A DNA stretch of 64,000 nt from Desulfotignum sp032250905 (lineage in GTDB: Bacteria; Desulfobacterota; Desulfobacteria; Desulfobacterales; Desulfobacteraceae): NCBI GenBank assembly GCA_032250905.1, contig JAVVEQ010000009.1, positions 19,234 through 83,233 on the forward strand. The letters are read 5' to 3'. The first letter of the stretch is position 1. Each line of letters begins with the position of its first letter. The notes beneath the pieces were generated by a model that saw only the letters and a program-made list of their open reading frames with translations, searched no databases and was not told the origin of the DNA. Made by a program: the position numbers and the translations under genes. Positions 40,304 to 49,879 of this stretch are shown one piece after another.

Positions 40304-41259
40304 TGATCCATCCAGGTGGTCCATTCACTGCGGTTTACCCCGATCAGAGGCCGGTGCATGGATAAAAACCGCTCTTCCAGCACGTTCAGGTCATCCGGTC
40401 GCTGTGCCAGTTCCTCCACCACCCACCAGAGGTTCCACGGTCGGGCCAGAGACCAGCCCGGTTTGTCGATCTGACAATTGGGCAATCGATAGTGAAAGGC
40501 CGGCCGGGCCTTTATTTTTGGATCTGCGACCGCATTCTGAACCATGTCGGGATAAACACAGGACAACAACGGCAACAGATCCAGTGCCCTGTTCCGGCTG
40601 GCGTTGTGATCCAGATAGTCAGAGGCAATCTGTGTCAAATCCGGCGAGATCCTGGAAAACAGCACCTGCAGATAGGTTTCGGAATACAGGTCCACATACG
40701 GGCTGATACGCCGGGCCATGTCTACCTGATGGGCATCCACCAGCCACCACTGCAGCAATGAAAATGCCCGCAGATACCCAAACAGCACCTCTGCATCCAT
40801 TGATGGCACTTCCGCGTTGATATGGACGCCATATGCGGCGATCATGGAATCTTTCGTGCCCCTGGCACCGGCCCGGCGCAGGGCGGATATCAATGGATCC
40901 AGCCGGTCCAGCTTGGATACGGCTATGGGCGGACACACCACCTCCATGGGTACCAGCCATATCGCTGCCTGGGTGAGCAGATCAATCCAGTCCCCGGTTT
41001 TATTCGATGCCTGCTGAGCCGCTTTTTTTTTAAGAAAATCCCAATCAAGTTCCACGGAGAATTCTCCTAAATCCTGGACTTCCACCACACAGGAAGCCAC
41101 AGATTCACGGATCCGGGTGCCATTTAACACCGTTGTCACCACCTGGGCCGTCTGGTCAAGATCCAGACCGGTGAATTCCAGTTCAAATCCCACCTGGCGC
41201 GGGGCGCCCTGACTGGTTTGGGGTATGGACGGCAATTTGAATAATGACGCTTGTTTCAT
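40276..41259 (-). CDS. Amidoligase-family enzyme (GS/GCL-fold COOH-NH2 ligase)
   Basis: A 327-residue protein of the amidoligase family (PF12224). The first strand GFELEFTGLD (E26, E28) gives the E-x-E metal pair of the glutamine synthetase/glutamate-cysteine ligase fold; FSVELDWDFLKK and AYGVHINAEVP (about residue 160) give further family residues. Family members are predicted to form an amide bond using ATP, producing modified peptides or small molecules, but substrates are generally unknown. It starts a three-gene coupled operon with a GATase and a YqaA membrane protein. No signal peptide. Confidence 0.85.
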   Translation of the reverse strand: MKQASLFKLPSIPQTSQGAPRQVGFELEFTGLDLDQTAQVVTTVLNGTRIRESVASCVVEVQDLGEFSVELDWDFLKKKAAQQASNKTGDWIDLLTQAAIWLVPMEVVCPPIAVSKLDRLDPLISALRRAGARGTKDSMIAAYGVHINAEVPSMDAEVLFGYLRAFSLLQWWLVDAHQVDMARRISPYVDLYSETYLQVLFSRISPDLTQIASDYLDHNASRNRALDLLPLLSCVYPDMVQNAVADPKIKARPAFHYRLPNCQIDKPGWSLARPWNLWWVVEELAQRPDDLNVLEERFLSMHRPLIGVNRSEWTTWMDQWLCDHVLA

Positions 41260-41423
41260 TCCATCACTTTATCACAGAGGGCAGAGATCTTAATCAACGC
41301 TTAATTTATAAGATAGGCCCTCCCGTTTTACCTTGTCAATCAAAACATAAAAGAAACTGCTTGTCCAGTTGCACATCCCGATGGTAAGATACGGGTTTGT
41401 AACCCAAAAAAACCAGGTGCCCC

Positions 41424-41900
41424 ATGCATAGAATTACACCCATTGGGAAAATCCTTTCACCGTATCAGAATATTGAAGACATGCCGATTCAGCCCAAAGG
41501 CGCTGCCGGCACAAAAGGACAGGTACAGGTGGATGAGGAGATTCAGGCGGGTCTCAAAGACCTGGAAGGTTTCAGCCACATCTACCTGATCTATTCCTTT
41601 CACAAGGCGGCCCGCACGGAGCTGACCGTGGTTCCTTTCATGGATACCCACCCCCGGGGCGTGTATGCCACCCGCTCCCCGCTTCGGCCAAACCACATCG
41701 GAATATCCATTGTCCGTTTGGAAAAAATTGAGGGGAATTTGCTGCATGTCCTGGATATTGATGTGCTCAATGACACCCCGCTCCTGGACATCAAACCCTA
41801 TATGGAAAAATTCGATTCCGTGGAAAACAGCACCTCCGGGTGGATGCAGGCCAGTGACCGGGAGGTCGCAGAAAAACGCTCGGACAGCCGATTCAAATAA
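41424..41900 (+). CDS. trmO: TrmO, tRNA (t6A37) N6-methyltransferase
   Basis: A 158-residue protein of the TrmO/TsaA beta-barrel family, which methylates N6 of threonylcarbamoyladenosine 37 in tRNAs with SAM. Characteristic segments are IGKILSPY near the N-terminus, LKDLEGFSHIYLIYSFHK, THPRGVYATRSPLRPNHIGIS and LDIDVLNDTPLLDIKPYME. The C-terminal extension ends in a charged tail. CCAGGTGCCCC precedes the ATG. The DMT transporter gene begins at the very next base, so the two are coupled. Some family members modify other substrates, so tRNA specificity is inferred. Confidence 0.88.
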   Translation: MHRITPIGKILSPYQNIEDMPIQPKGAAGTKGQVQVDEEIQAGLKDLEGFSHIYLIYSFHKAARTELTVVPFMDTHPRGVYATRSPLRPNHIGISIVRLEKIEGNLLHVLDIDVLNDTPLLDIKPYMEKFDSVENSTSGWMQASDREVAEKRSDSRFK

Positions 41901-42839
41901 ATGGACAAACACCATCTGTACAAGGGCTTTTTGCTGGTGATTTTTGCAGCGGTCCTGTTCGGTACCACCGGAACATCCCAGGCCCTGGCGCCGGCAGGCA
42001 TCTCCAGCACCGCCATTGGTTCGCTGCGCCTGATTATCGGCGGCCCGGCCCTGTTGCTGATGGCGCTGCTGTTCGCCAACATCCGTTTGTCCACGTTTCG
42101 TCCGCCCATCATTCCCACCATCGTTGCCGCCTCCGGTATCGTGATGTTTCAGCTGTGTTTTTTCGAAGCCGTGGCCAGAACCGGTGTGGCATTGGGCACC
42201 ATTGTCGCCATCTGCATGGCACCGGTCATTTCCGGGCTGCTCAGTGCGGTGTTTCAAAAAGAGCGGTTGACACGGATCTGGCTGATCGCTTCTCTTCTCG
42301 CCATTTCCGGGTGTGTGCTGTTGTCTGTGGCCGGAAGCGAGGTGCAGGTGGACACCACCGGCATTTTTCTGGCGTTTGGTGCCGGCTTTGGATATGCGGT
42401 GTCGCTTGTGGGAAGCAAAACCGTGGTGGCGGAACATTCTCCGATTCTCGGAATTGCCGTCATTCTGTGTGTCGGCGCGGTGATGGTCCTTCCCCGGCTC
42501 CTGCTGTTCGAAGATCTTTCCCCGGTAATGACCTGGCATGGCATGGCAGTGGTGCTGTATCTCGGACTGGTGGCCACGGCCGCGGCCTATCTGTTGCTGG
42601 CCAAAGGCCTGTCTGTGGTGCCGGTTTCCATGACAGCCCTGCTGATGCTGGTGGAACCGTTGACCGGATGCCTGTTAGGGGTGCTGCTGCTGAATGAGGT
42701 GTTTACCCCGGTCACCGGGGCAGGGGCTTTGCTGATCTTTTCCGGCCTGATGGTGATTTCTCTTTTCAAGGAAAAACCCCCTCCGGTCGCTCCGCTGGTC
42801 ACCCACCATAAAAAACCCTGGTTCAGAAACAGACGATAG
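41901..42839 (+). CDS. EamA-family (DMT) transporter
   Basis: A 312-residue inner-membrane protein with ten helices in two EamA repeats; the repeats start near residues 8 and 155. Motifs such as FGTTGTSQALAPAGISS and LMLVEPLTGCLLGVLLLNEVFT (end of the second repeat) are typical. DMT carriers export amino acids, nucleosides or other metabolites; substrate is not readable. Its start abuts the trmO stop, and its end overlaps recB on the opposite strand by 17 nt. Confidence 0.88.
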   Translation: MDKHHLYKGFLLVIFAAVLFGTTGTSQALAPAGISSTAIGSLRLIIGGPALLLMALLFANIRLSTFRPPIIPTIVAASGIVMFQLCFFEAVARTGVALGTIVAICMAPVISGLLSAVFQKERLTRIWLIASLLAISGCVLLSVAGSEVQVDTTGIFLAFGAGFGYAVSLVGSKTVVAEHSPILGIAVILCVGAVMVLPRLLLFEDLSPVMTWHGMAVVLYLGLVATAAAYLLLAKGLSVVPVSMTALLMLVEPLTGCLLGVLLLNEVFTPVTGAGALLIFSGLMVISLFKEKPPPVAPLVTHHKKPWFRNRR

Positions 42840-45800
42840 GCCGGTCAAAGAACACCCCGGAGCCGGCCCGGGCCGGGTGCATTCCCCGGATAAACAGATA
42901 CAGGACCCCGCCGAAATCCTTTTCCGGATCATAACTTTTGATGCGGCCTGCCAGATACCGGTGCAGTGCTTTGGTGTAAATGTGATACTGCAGCACATAA
43001 TGGTGGGTTTCCATGGCCCGGATCATGGAAGAAGGATTATAATCAGCGTAGGTATCTCCCAGAAAATTGGATTTGTAATCCAAGAGATAGTATCTCCCCT
43101 GGTAACGCACCACCAGATCGATGAACCCTTTGATAAATCCTGCCAACCGGTTCGGGGTCCGTTCCTGGAGGGTTCCGGCATACGATTTCCATCGTACGGT
43201 TCCGGCGAACAGATCCCCGGGATGGAATCCATTGTCCCGGGTTCCGTCAAAAAAGAACTCCATTTCCGTCATCCGACGGGACATGGCAATATCTTTCAGG
43301 CAAAACGTGTGCTCTCCTGCTGACAGGGGCGCGGCCATCACATCCTGGATGGCCGCGGCAACGGGTTCGGTATAGCGGTCCCGGGAAAATCCGAACCGAT
43401 GCAGATATTCAGACACACAGGCGGTCACGGCACCGGTATCCCATTGAAAATCCATGTGTTCCAGAACGGCATGGAAAAAATCCCCGGCACCGGCCCCTTT
43501 GGGAAATGCCTGAAGCCGGATCCCGGCACTGTCTTTGTCCGGATCATTCAGAGCTGTCTCTTTGTTCACATCTGCTGTGCCGTCATCGGCGGCCCATTCA
43601 TCCCTGCTTCCGCCGGACAGATCTTCATTGATTCCCCTGTCTGAATGTCCTTTAACCAGAGCGCTGAAGCTGGTCACCCGAAATGCCGGTTCAATCGGGC
43701 GGCTCAAAGAGCGGGCGGACAGAGCGGGCAGAACCGCACCGGTTTCAGACAGGGCCGGGAGTGGTTTGTCAAGATCCAGCATCTTCACCTGTATATGCTG
43801 CAAACTCCCTGACAGGGCCTTCAGGTCTTTGATCATGCCGTCATCCGTGTCACATCCTTCAGGATGGATCAGGCTGCCCAGCGCCGAAGTTTCCACGCCG
43901 CTGATACCGGCCCAGAAAATCCGGCACATAACTGACGCCCGGGTGACCGCCACATACAGCAACCGGCGCTGTTCCGCAAAATCCTCCAGCCGGTGCTGTT
44001 CTGCAGATCGATCCATTCCTTTTGTGTCCGTCCCCTGGTATCCCTGGCCCCGCAAATCCAGACAGAGCTGAAACCCATTGTCCGGATCATGAAACAGAAA
44101 CGGTTCACCCGGCCGGGGCCTGGACCCGGACCAGAGATAGGGCAGATAGACGATGGGATATTCCAGGCCCTTGCTTTTATGAATGGTCACAATGGCCACT
44201 GCATTGCGGTCACTTTCAAGACGCAGCTCATCCGCGGTCTCCTCCCGTGTGTCGGCAAACAGCTGGGCCTGGTACCATTTGAGCAGGTAGAACATTGACA
44301 GATGCCGGTTCGAGGCTGTCTGGGAAATCAGCTCCACCAGGTGATAGAAGTTGGTCAATACCCGGTCATCCATAAAGGATTCCGGATGCAGCAGCCCTTC
44401 CCGGCAATGGAGCAGATCCTGAATCATGGCAATGAATCCCCGGGATTCCCAGATCGTTTTCCAGTTCCTGAACCGGTCCTGCCATTGCCAGACCCCGTTT
44501 TGTGACATACCGGCCAGCTCTTCCGGATCAAACCCAAACACAGACGCGCTCAGAGCGGCTTTGACAAATCCCGCATGATCCGGCCGGAACACGGCCCATA
44601 ATATATCGTTGAGTTCCACTGCCTGGGGGGAATCAAACACGGATCCGGTTTTGGACAGATAACAGGGAATATCCGCTCTTGACAGGGCCGCCTGGATATC
44701 AAGCGCCTCCTGGTTCTTGCGCACCAGCACAGCCATATCCTTGAAATCGATGGGGGCCGGGTGCCGGTGTTTATCCACCCGAATATATCCGGCTCCCATA
44801 TCTGAAAGGATTTCCCGGGTCACGATATCCGGAATGAGCCTGCGGGCCGTATCTTTTGTCAGATATCCGTTTTTATCGGTAGTCTCTGGATCCCGGGGTA
44901 AAAAATCAAACTGCAGCGGTACTAAAGGGCCCGCGTCTTCCACTATCCCATGATCAGCTGTTTCCGGGGTGCCCACCCGGTTAAACGGGATATCCTTGAA
45001 AACAAAGGGGTGCGGATCGGCTGAAAACAGATCGTTGACAGCCTGCACCAATAACGGTGAGGAGCGGAAATTTTTTTCCAGGGTAAACTGCTGATCACTG
45101 AGCCGGCTCGCAGTCAGGTAAGCAAAAATATCCCCGCCCCTGAAGCCGTAAATGGCCTGTTTGGGGTCTCCGATCATGAAAAACGGTCGGCAGCCCCCAA
45201 ACCGGGAGGGGGCCCCGGCAAACAGGGTGGCAAAAATCCGGTACTGGGCCGGATCGGTGTCCTGAAATTCATCGATCAGACAGGCTTCATACTGATCCTG
45301 TATCTCCTGAATCAGCATCCGCCGGCCAGGGCCTGTGGTCAGCGCCCGGATCAGATCATGTACCAGATCATCAAAAAAGCATTGTCCCTGCTCCTGTTTC
45401 AACGCACCCAGGGCCTGGTGGTAAAATGGCAGGAATGCATGCTGAAGGGCCATCGCATTGGCTTCCATCACCTGATACAGGTCAAGCACGGTCTGGCATG
45501 CATCAAAAAACGGGTGGACCGGGCACCGGACACCCGGTTTGGTTTTCTGTTCCAGGCATGTGTAGGAAAACCGGTACAGGGAGTCTCCTTTTTCCGTCAT
45601 CACAAACAGGGTGTTTTCTCCTTGTGTTTCAAAGGTCTGACGGGCCGCTTCCAGCCATCTGGGAACATTTTTAACGGAATAACTGCGCTTGTCCAGCCCG
45701 GGATCGGATGCGATCAAATCAATGATTGCCCGGGTGTTGTGTTCAAGCCAGTCCTGAATGTCAGCCGTTGCGTTTCGATAGGCGTCACACACATCCGCAA

Positions 45801-46419
45801 ATCCGGGATCCGCCGGCATCAGGGTCACCCCGGGACGAGACACGGCAGGGGCCATGTTCCGGCCCAGTGTGTCCGGGCTCAGATTTTTTTTCGATAAAAA
45901 ACGGAGCATCAGCGGGTCCAGATCATTGATCCGGGTCATGAAATAATCCATGCACACCTGACGGTAAAATCCGGAAGAATCCTTCATCAGTTCCATATCA
46001 AAGGCGGTGCCGGTTTCAAAGGCATGGGCCGTCAGGGTCTGAAGGCAGAAGGCATGGATGGTCATGATGGCGGCCTGGTCAAAATCGGTCAGCGCCACCC
46101 GGATACGCCGGCGGATCTGATCTGTATCCGGCTGTGCCGCCATGAAAGAGATCAGGTCGTCCGGCGGATCATCAGACAATGAGACGGCCTCGGAATCCAT
46201 GCCTGCCAGAACCCGGGACAGCCGGTCCCTGATCCGCAGTTTAAGTTCTGCAGCAGCCGCTTCGGTAAATGTCACCACCAGAATGGATTCAATGGCATAT
46301 CCCCGGGCAATGAGCCGGACCACCAATGTGGTGATGGTATAGGTCTTGCCGGTGCCGGCACTGGCCTCGATGAGCGTGGTCTGCTGAAGATCCAGGTCAA
46401 AGGGATTCAACGGTTTCAT
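42823..46419 (-). CDS. recB: Exodeoxyribonuclease V beta subunit, RecB
   Basis: A 1198-residue SF1 helicase-nuclease. Walker A is IEASAGTGKTYTI (about residues 17-29); motif II is LIDEFQDTDPAQY (about 383); FFMIGDPKQAIYGFRGGDIF is motif III; VAIVTIHKSKGLEYPIVYLP is motif V. The C-terminal nuclease has GFIKGFIDLVV and YYLLDYKSN (about residue 1115), including the catalytic DYK. With RecC it processes double-strand ends for recombination. The start overlaps recC by 4 nt. E. coli RecB is 1180 residues. No recD follows, because the next gene is convergent. Confidence 0.95.
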   Translation of the reverse strand: MKPLNPFDLDLQQTTLIEASAGTGKTYTITTLVVRLIARGYAIESILVVTFTEAAAAELKLRIRDRLSRVLAGMDSEAVSLSDDPPDDLISFMAAQPDTDQIRRRIRVALTDFDQAAIMTIHAFCLQTLTAHAFETGTAFDMELMKDSSGFYRQVCMDYFMTRINDLDPLMLRFLSKKNLSPDTLGRNMAPAVSRPGVTLMPADPGFADVCDAYRNATADIQDWLEHNTRAIIDLIASDPGLDKRSYSVKNVPRWLEAARQTFETQGENTLFVMTEKGDSLYRFSYTCLEQKTKPGVRCPVHPFFDACQTVLDLYQVMEANAMALQHAFLPFYHQALGALKQEQGQCFFDDLVHDLIRALTTGPGRRMLIQEIQDQYEACLIDEFQDTDPAQYRIFATLFAGAPSRFGGCRPFFMIGDPKQAIYGFRGGDIFAYLTASRLSDQQFTLEKNFRSSPLLVQAVNDLFSADPHPFVFKDIPFNRVGTPETADHGIVEDAGPLVPLQFDFLPRDPETTDKNGYLTKDTARRLIPDIVTREILSDMGAGYIRVDKHRHPAPIDFKDMAVLVRKNQEALDIQAALSRADIPCYLSKTGSVFDSPQAVELNDILWAVFRPDHAGFVKAALSASVFGFDPEELAGMSQNGVWQWQDRFRNWKTIWESRGFIAMIQDLLHCREGLLHPESFMDDRVLTNFYHLVELISQTASNRHLSMFYLLKWYQAQLFADTREETADELRLESDRNAVAIVTIHKSKGLEYPIVYLPYLWSGSRPRPGEPFLFHDPDNGFQLCLDLRGQGYQGTDTKGMDRSAEQHRLEDFAEQRRLLYVAVTRASVMCRIFWAGISGVETSALGSLIHPEGCDTDDGMIKDLKALSGSLQHIQVKMLDLDKPLPALSETGAVLPALSARSLSRPIEPAFRVTSFSALVKGHSDRGINEDLSGGSRDEWAADDGTADVNKETALNDPDKDSAGIRLQAFPKGAGAGDFFHAVLEHMDFQWDTGAVTACVSEYLHRFGFSRDRYTEPVAAAIQDVMAAPLSAGEHTFCLKDIAMSRRMTEMEFFFDGTRDNGFHPGDLFAGTVRWKSYAGTLQERTPNRLAGFIKGFIDLVVRYQGRYYLLDYKSNFLGDTYADYNPSSMIRAMETHHYVLQYHIYTKALHRYLAGRIKSYDPEKDFGGVLYLFIRGMHPARAGSGVFFDRPIVCF

Positions 46420-49400
46420 GACCGGGACTCCAGATGGGCCAGAAGCGGCATGAACACGGCCAGGGAATGCGCCACGATCCCGGAGGCCCGCAGATTTTCC
46501 AGCGTATCAAATGGATCCACCTGACCGGTCAGCCAGACAGCAGTGTACCGGTCGATTTTCTCCCCGCTATCAGAATGCGCATTGAACCAGACCGGCCGGG
46601 CTTTTTTCATGGCCCGGGTCACGGAGGTATCCTGCAAATCATACTTATCTTCCGCCAGGGTTTTGGTCAGCACCAGCCCGGTTTCAGGGAAAAAAGGCCA
46701 GGGCTGTTTCAGGCCCTGACAATAAAGGGTTACCAGTTCTTCCAGACAGGATCGGGCCGTTTCTCCCATGGGCATGAATTCCTTGACCCCAACGGTGTTC
46801 GGACGGAACGGATCGGTACCGATGATCCGGGTGATCACCGGGGTTTCCGGTATCATCAGCGTCACTGCCAGATGAAGAATCCAGTTTCGAATCAACCGTT
46901 TCGCATGGATGCGGCCAAAATCCGTCACAAACCGGACCACGGCGTCTTCCACTGCATACAGATCCCCCACTACCCCCTGAATCCGGGATCCCTTCAGATC
47001 AAGGTCCACCGATATCGGCTCACAGGGCGTGTCCGGCACCCATTTTTCTGCCAGGGCCTGGATCGGACGGGTGGACTGCAACAGATCCTGCCATGCCAGG
47101 CGGCCCTGGTTTCCCAGAGGCAGACAGCCCGCGGCCCGGGCCAGCAGATACCCGGATTCATGCATCTTTTTTTCCAGGATCCAGGAACCCAGATCATATC
47201 GGTCCAGGCCGGACACCTGAAATGGTTCCCGGTCCGGCAGCGGCGGTTCCTGTTCAGGAAAAACAATTTCCGGGGTGGTCTGGTAGAACATGGCCAGGGG
47301 ATGGGTGAAAAACCGGCCAAGGGACCCCAGCAGGACCTTGTCAGGGGCGGAATCACCTTCTGGAAAAGAATGTTTGCCCATATCTGCTGAAACCAGATCT
47401 TTTGAGCCCTGCCCGGCCCGGGAACAGGCGATCCGGCACTGTTCTCCGGAATAGGAAAACAATGCCGGGGTATCATCAAAATATGCGGCATTAAACGGGT
47501 GCAGCCGGTGGGTGATCCACCACTGAAATCCCGAAGGAAACACAAATCCCGCATTCACCACATCCGCCAGTTCACTCACCACGCCGGAACAGGGAAGCGG
47601 CGCATTGTCTTTGATGTCCATGCCGGTATAGGTGATAATCAGGCGGTTTCGGGCGGAAAGCAGGATTTCAAGAAACAGGGTCCGGTCTTCATCCCGCAGA
47701 TTTTTATCCCCGGGCCGCGGGGCTGCGTTCATGAGATCAAAACTGCGGGGAAACACTTTTCTGGGAAACGCGGTCTCATCCATGCCCATCAGTGCCACCA
47801 CCTTGAAAGGAATACTGCGCATGGGAACCAGATTGCAGAATGTCACCCCCCCGGTCATGAAACCGCCCCGGGAAACGGTTTGATCCAGTTTGGCCTTTAA
47901 CAGATCCCGGGCCGCCCAAAAACCGATTTTCCCGGTAAACCCGGCCGTGTCCGCGGACCGGGTCAGGTCCTGGCACACGTGAAACAGAAAACGGGCATCC
48001 GGTTCCCTGGCCGGCGTCACAGTCATCATCTCCTGGATCAGGGCAGTGAAACGCCGCTCCCACTGTTCCGGGGTGTGATGGCCGTTCATCGACTCCAGAT
48101 GCGAAAAAAGGGTGTGACAGAAATGGGCGAACTGCCCTAAAATTCCGGCATTGGTGCCTTCCAAAAACGGACAGGGGAGTATATGGTTCACCAGTACTTC
48201 CGGGCCCGACGGCAGGGCCAGTCCCATGAACAGCCGCTCAAAGCCGAACTGCCAGGTATTTTCCTTGAATCCCTTTCCTGTCAGGACCTGGCGGTGATCC
48301 GGGTCCATCCCCCAGAGAATACCGGATCGATGGACCATCTCAGTCAACTCCCTGATATCTCCGGGGGAGATGTCAAAGGTCTCCGCAACGGCCGGACACA
48401 GCAGCAGGTCCATCACCCGGGACTGCTCAAGCCGGGAGCCTTGCAGATCCAGGATCTTCAAAAAAGTTTCAATCATCGGGGATTCGGTTTTATGCCGCCG
48501 GTCGGAAATGGAATAGGGGACGGCATGTTCCCGGGAGAATACCGCTTCGATATACGGGGCATACGCCTCAATATCCGGCATCATGACAATCACATCATGG
48601 GGGGCGGTCTCCGGGTGGCATGAGAAAACATCCAGGAGCAGGTCTTTGAGCACCTGGGTTTCCCGCATGGGAGAGTGGCAGACATGCACACTGATGGAGG
48701 TATCGTCCGGATCCACGGACAACGGCGGCGCATTCCCGCCGGGATGACGGCAAATCAGGTTCAGGATATCGGACTGAAGCCGGCAAAGCATGGTTTCTGA
48801 GCGTGACTCTGCTGACAACTCCGCCACCGGATCCACGAACAGATCCGGGAAGGGTTCCAGGTAATCACCGGTTTCCAGCAATGCCTGGAACTGGCGGCTG
48901 GATCGTCCCAGAGATGCCAGTAGAGGATGGTTGATATCCCAGTGTTCTTCTTCCGGATCCGGTCTTTTGGTCCCATTCGATTTTTCCAGGGTCATCCGGT
49001 CCATCTGGCCGGGTGAGACCATGTCAAAAAAATACTGGTTGGAAGGGGTCAGCAGAAACAGAAATACACCCGTGTCCAGCGCAGCGAATACATTCAAAAA
49101 AGACGGCGGCACCGACGACAGCCCGAACAGACTGATCCGGCGGGGCAGATCCGGCAGTTTTTTTTCCGCAGCCGCCGTCATCAGCCCCTCCATCTGCCGG
49201 GGCAGGGACTGTGCCCGGGAAAATGAAACGATTTTTTGCCACAGCCGGGACTGCCACATTTCATTCCGGTTTTCCGGATTCTGCAAACGCCTGCTTTTTT
49301 CCCAGTTTATGAGCATGTCCGGACGATACACCTGGTAATCATCCAGGACGCCGGCAATCTGACGTGCCAGCTGCATCTTTTTTTTCCCTGTGCCGTCGGA

Positions 49401-49736
49401 TTCAAAATAGGCTGCCAGCGGCGACAGGGACCGGGACACAGGATGACTGTCCAACTGGGCGTAAACCGCCCATACCAGAGCATCCACATTCAGAACCGGT
49501 TGATCCGGGTGCTGCTGATCCAGAAAGTGCTGAATCAGTTCCCCTGGAAACAAAAAATTCAATCGGGCACTGATACCCTGGATTTTTGCCAGCTCCAGAG
49601 AAATCCACTGCTTCATCCCCCGGGACTGGATACAGATCCATTCCGGTGCCAGGGGATCCTCATGCATCCGGGCGGTCACATCCGCGAGGGCGTGTATGAG
49701 AACTTCCATGCGGTTGCTTTTTATCAGATGAAACAC
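46416..49736 (-). CDS. recC: Exodeoxyribonuclease V gamma subunit, RecC
   Basis: A 1106-residue RecC with the typical beginning HLIKSNRMEVLIHALADV and QSRGMKQWISLELAK, which matches the E. coli N-terminus. RecC is a helicase-like scaffold that recognises Chi and splits the strands. QVLKDLLLDVFSCHPETAPHDVIVMMPDIEAYAPYI and HAVPYSISDR belong to its inactive helicase domain; PMRSIPFKVVALMGMDETAFPR is a conserved later block. The start is a GTG at 49736, supported by alignment rather than by its weak ribosome binding site. E. coli RecC is 1122 residues. Confidence 0.93.
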   Translation of the reverse strand: MFHLIKSNRMEVLIHALADVTARMHEDPLAPEWICIQSRGMKQWISLELAKIQGISARLNFLFPGELIQHFLDQQHPDQPVLNVDALVWAVYAQLDSHPVSRSLSPLAAYFESDGTGKKKMQLARQIAGVLDDYQVYRPDMLINWEKSRRLQNPENRNEMWQSRLWQKIVSFSRAQSLPRQMEGLMTAAAEKKLPDLPRRISLFGLSSVPPSFLNVFAALDTGVFLFLLTPSNQYFFDMVSPGQMDRMTLEKSNGTKRPDPEEEHWDINHPLLASLGRSSRQFQALLETGDYLEPFPDLFVDPVAELSAESRSETMLCRLQSDILNLICRHPGGNAPPLSVDPDDTSISVHVCHSPMRETQVLKDLLLDVFSCHPETAPHDVIVMMPDIEAYAPYIEAVFSREHAVPYSISDRRHKTESPMIETFLKILDLQGSRLEQSRVMDLLLCPAVAETFDISPGDIRELTEMVHRSGILWGMDPDHRQVLTGKGFKENTWQFGFERLFMGLALPSGPEVLVNHILPCPFLEGTNAGILGQFAHFCHTLFSHLESMNGHHTPEQWERRFTALIQEMMTVTPAREPDARFLFHVCQDLTRSADTAGFTGKIGFWAARDLLKAKLDQTVSRGGFMTGGVTFCNLVPMRSIPFKVVALMGMDETAFPRKVFPRSFDLMNAAPRPGDKNLRDEDRTLFLEILLSARNRLIITYTGMDIKDNAPLPCSGVVSELADVVNAGFVFPSGFQWWITHRLHPFNAAYFDDTPALFSYSGEQCRIACSRAGQGSKDLVSADMGKHSFPEGDSAPDKVLLGSLGRFFTHPLAMFYQTTPEIVFPEQEPPLPDREPFQVSGLDRYDLGSWILEKKMHESGYLLARAAGCLPLGNQGRLAWQDLLQSTRPIQALAEKWVPDTPCEPISVDLDLKGSRIQGVVGDLYAVEDAVVRFVTDFGRIHAKRLIRNWILHLAVTLMIPETPVITRIIGTDPFRPNTVGVKEFMPMGETARSCLEELVTLYCQGLKQPWPFFPETGLVLTKTLAEDKYDLQDTSVTRAMKKARPVWFNAHSDSGEKIDRYTAVWLTGQVDPFDTLENLRASGIVAHSLAVFMPLLAHLESRS

Positions 49737-49879
49737 GAATCTTGTTTTTTCATTTCAGGTTACCGGATTGATTTTTGACTTTTGACTATACCAGAATCCA
49801 TAGATAAATGCCTTGGCTTTTTTCACCAGTATGATATTTTATTCAGCAAATACTCTTTGTTACAGGAGGACCCGAAACT

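Noticed and set aside
41312..41345. A third copy of the shared upstream element before trmO (GTTTTACCT followed by TTGTCAATC)
   Set aside because: The order and orientation of the sub-motifs differ from copies A and B, so chance similarity is more likely.
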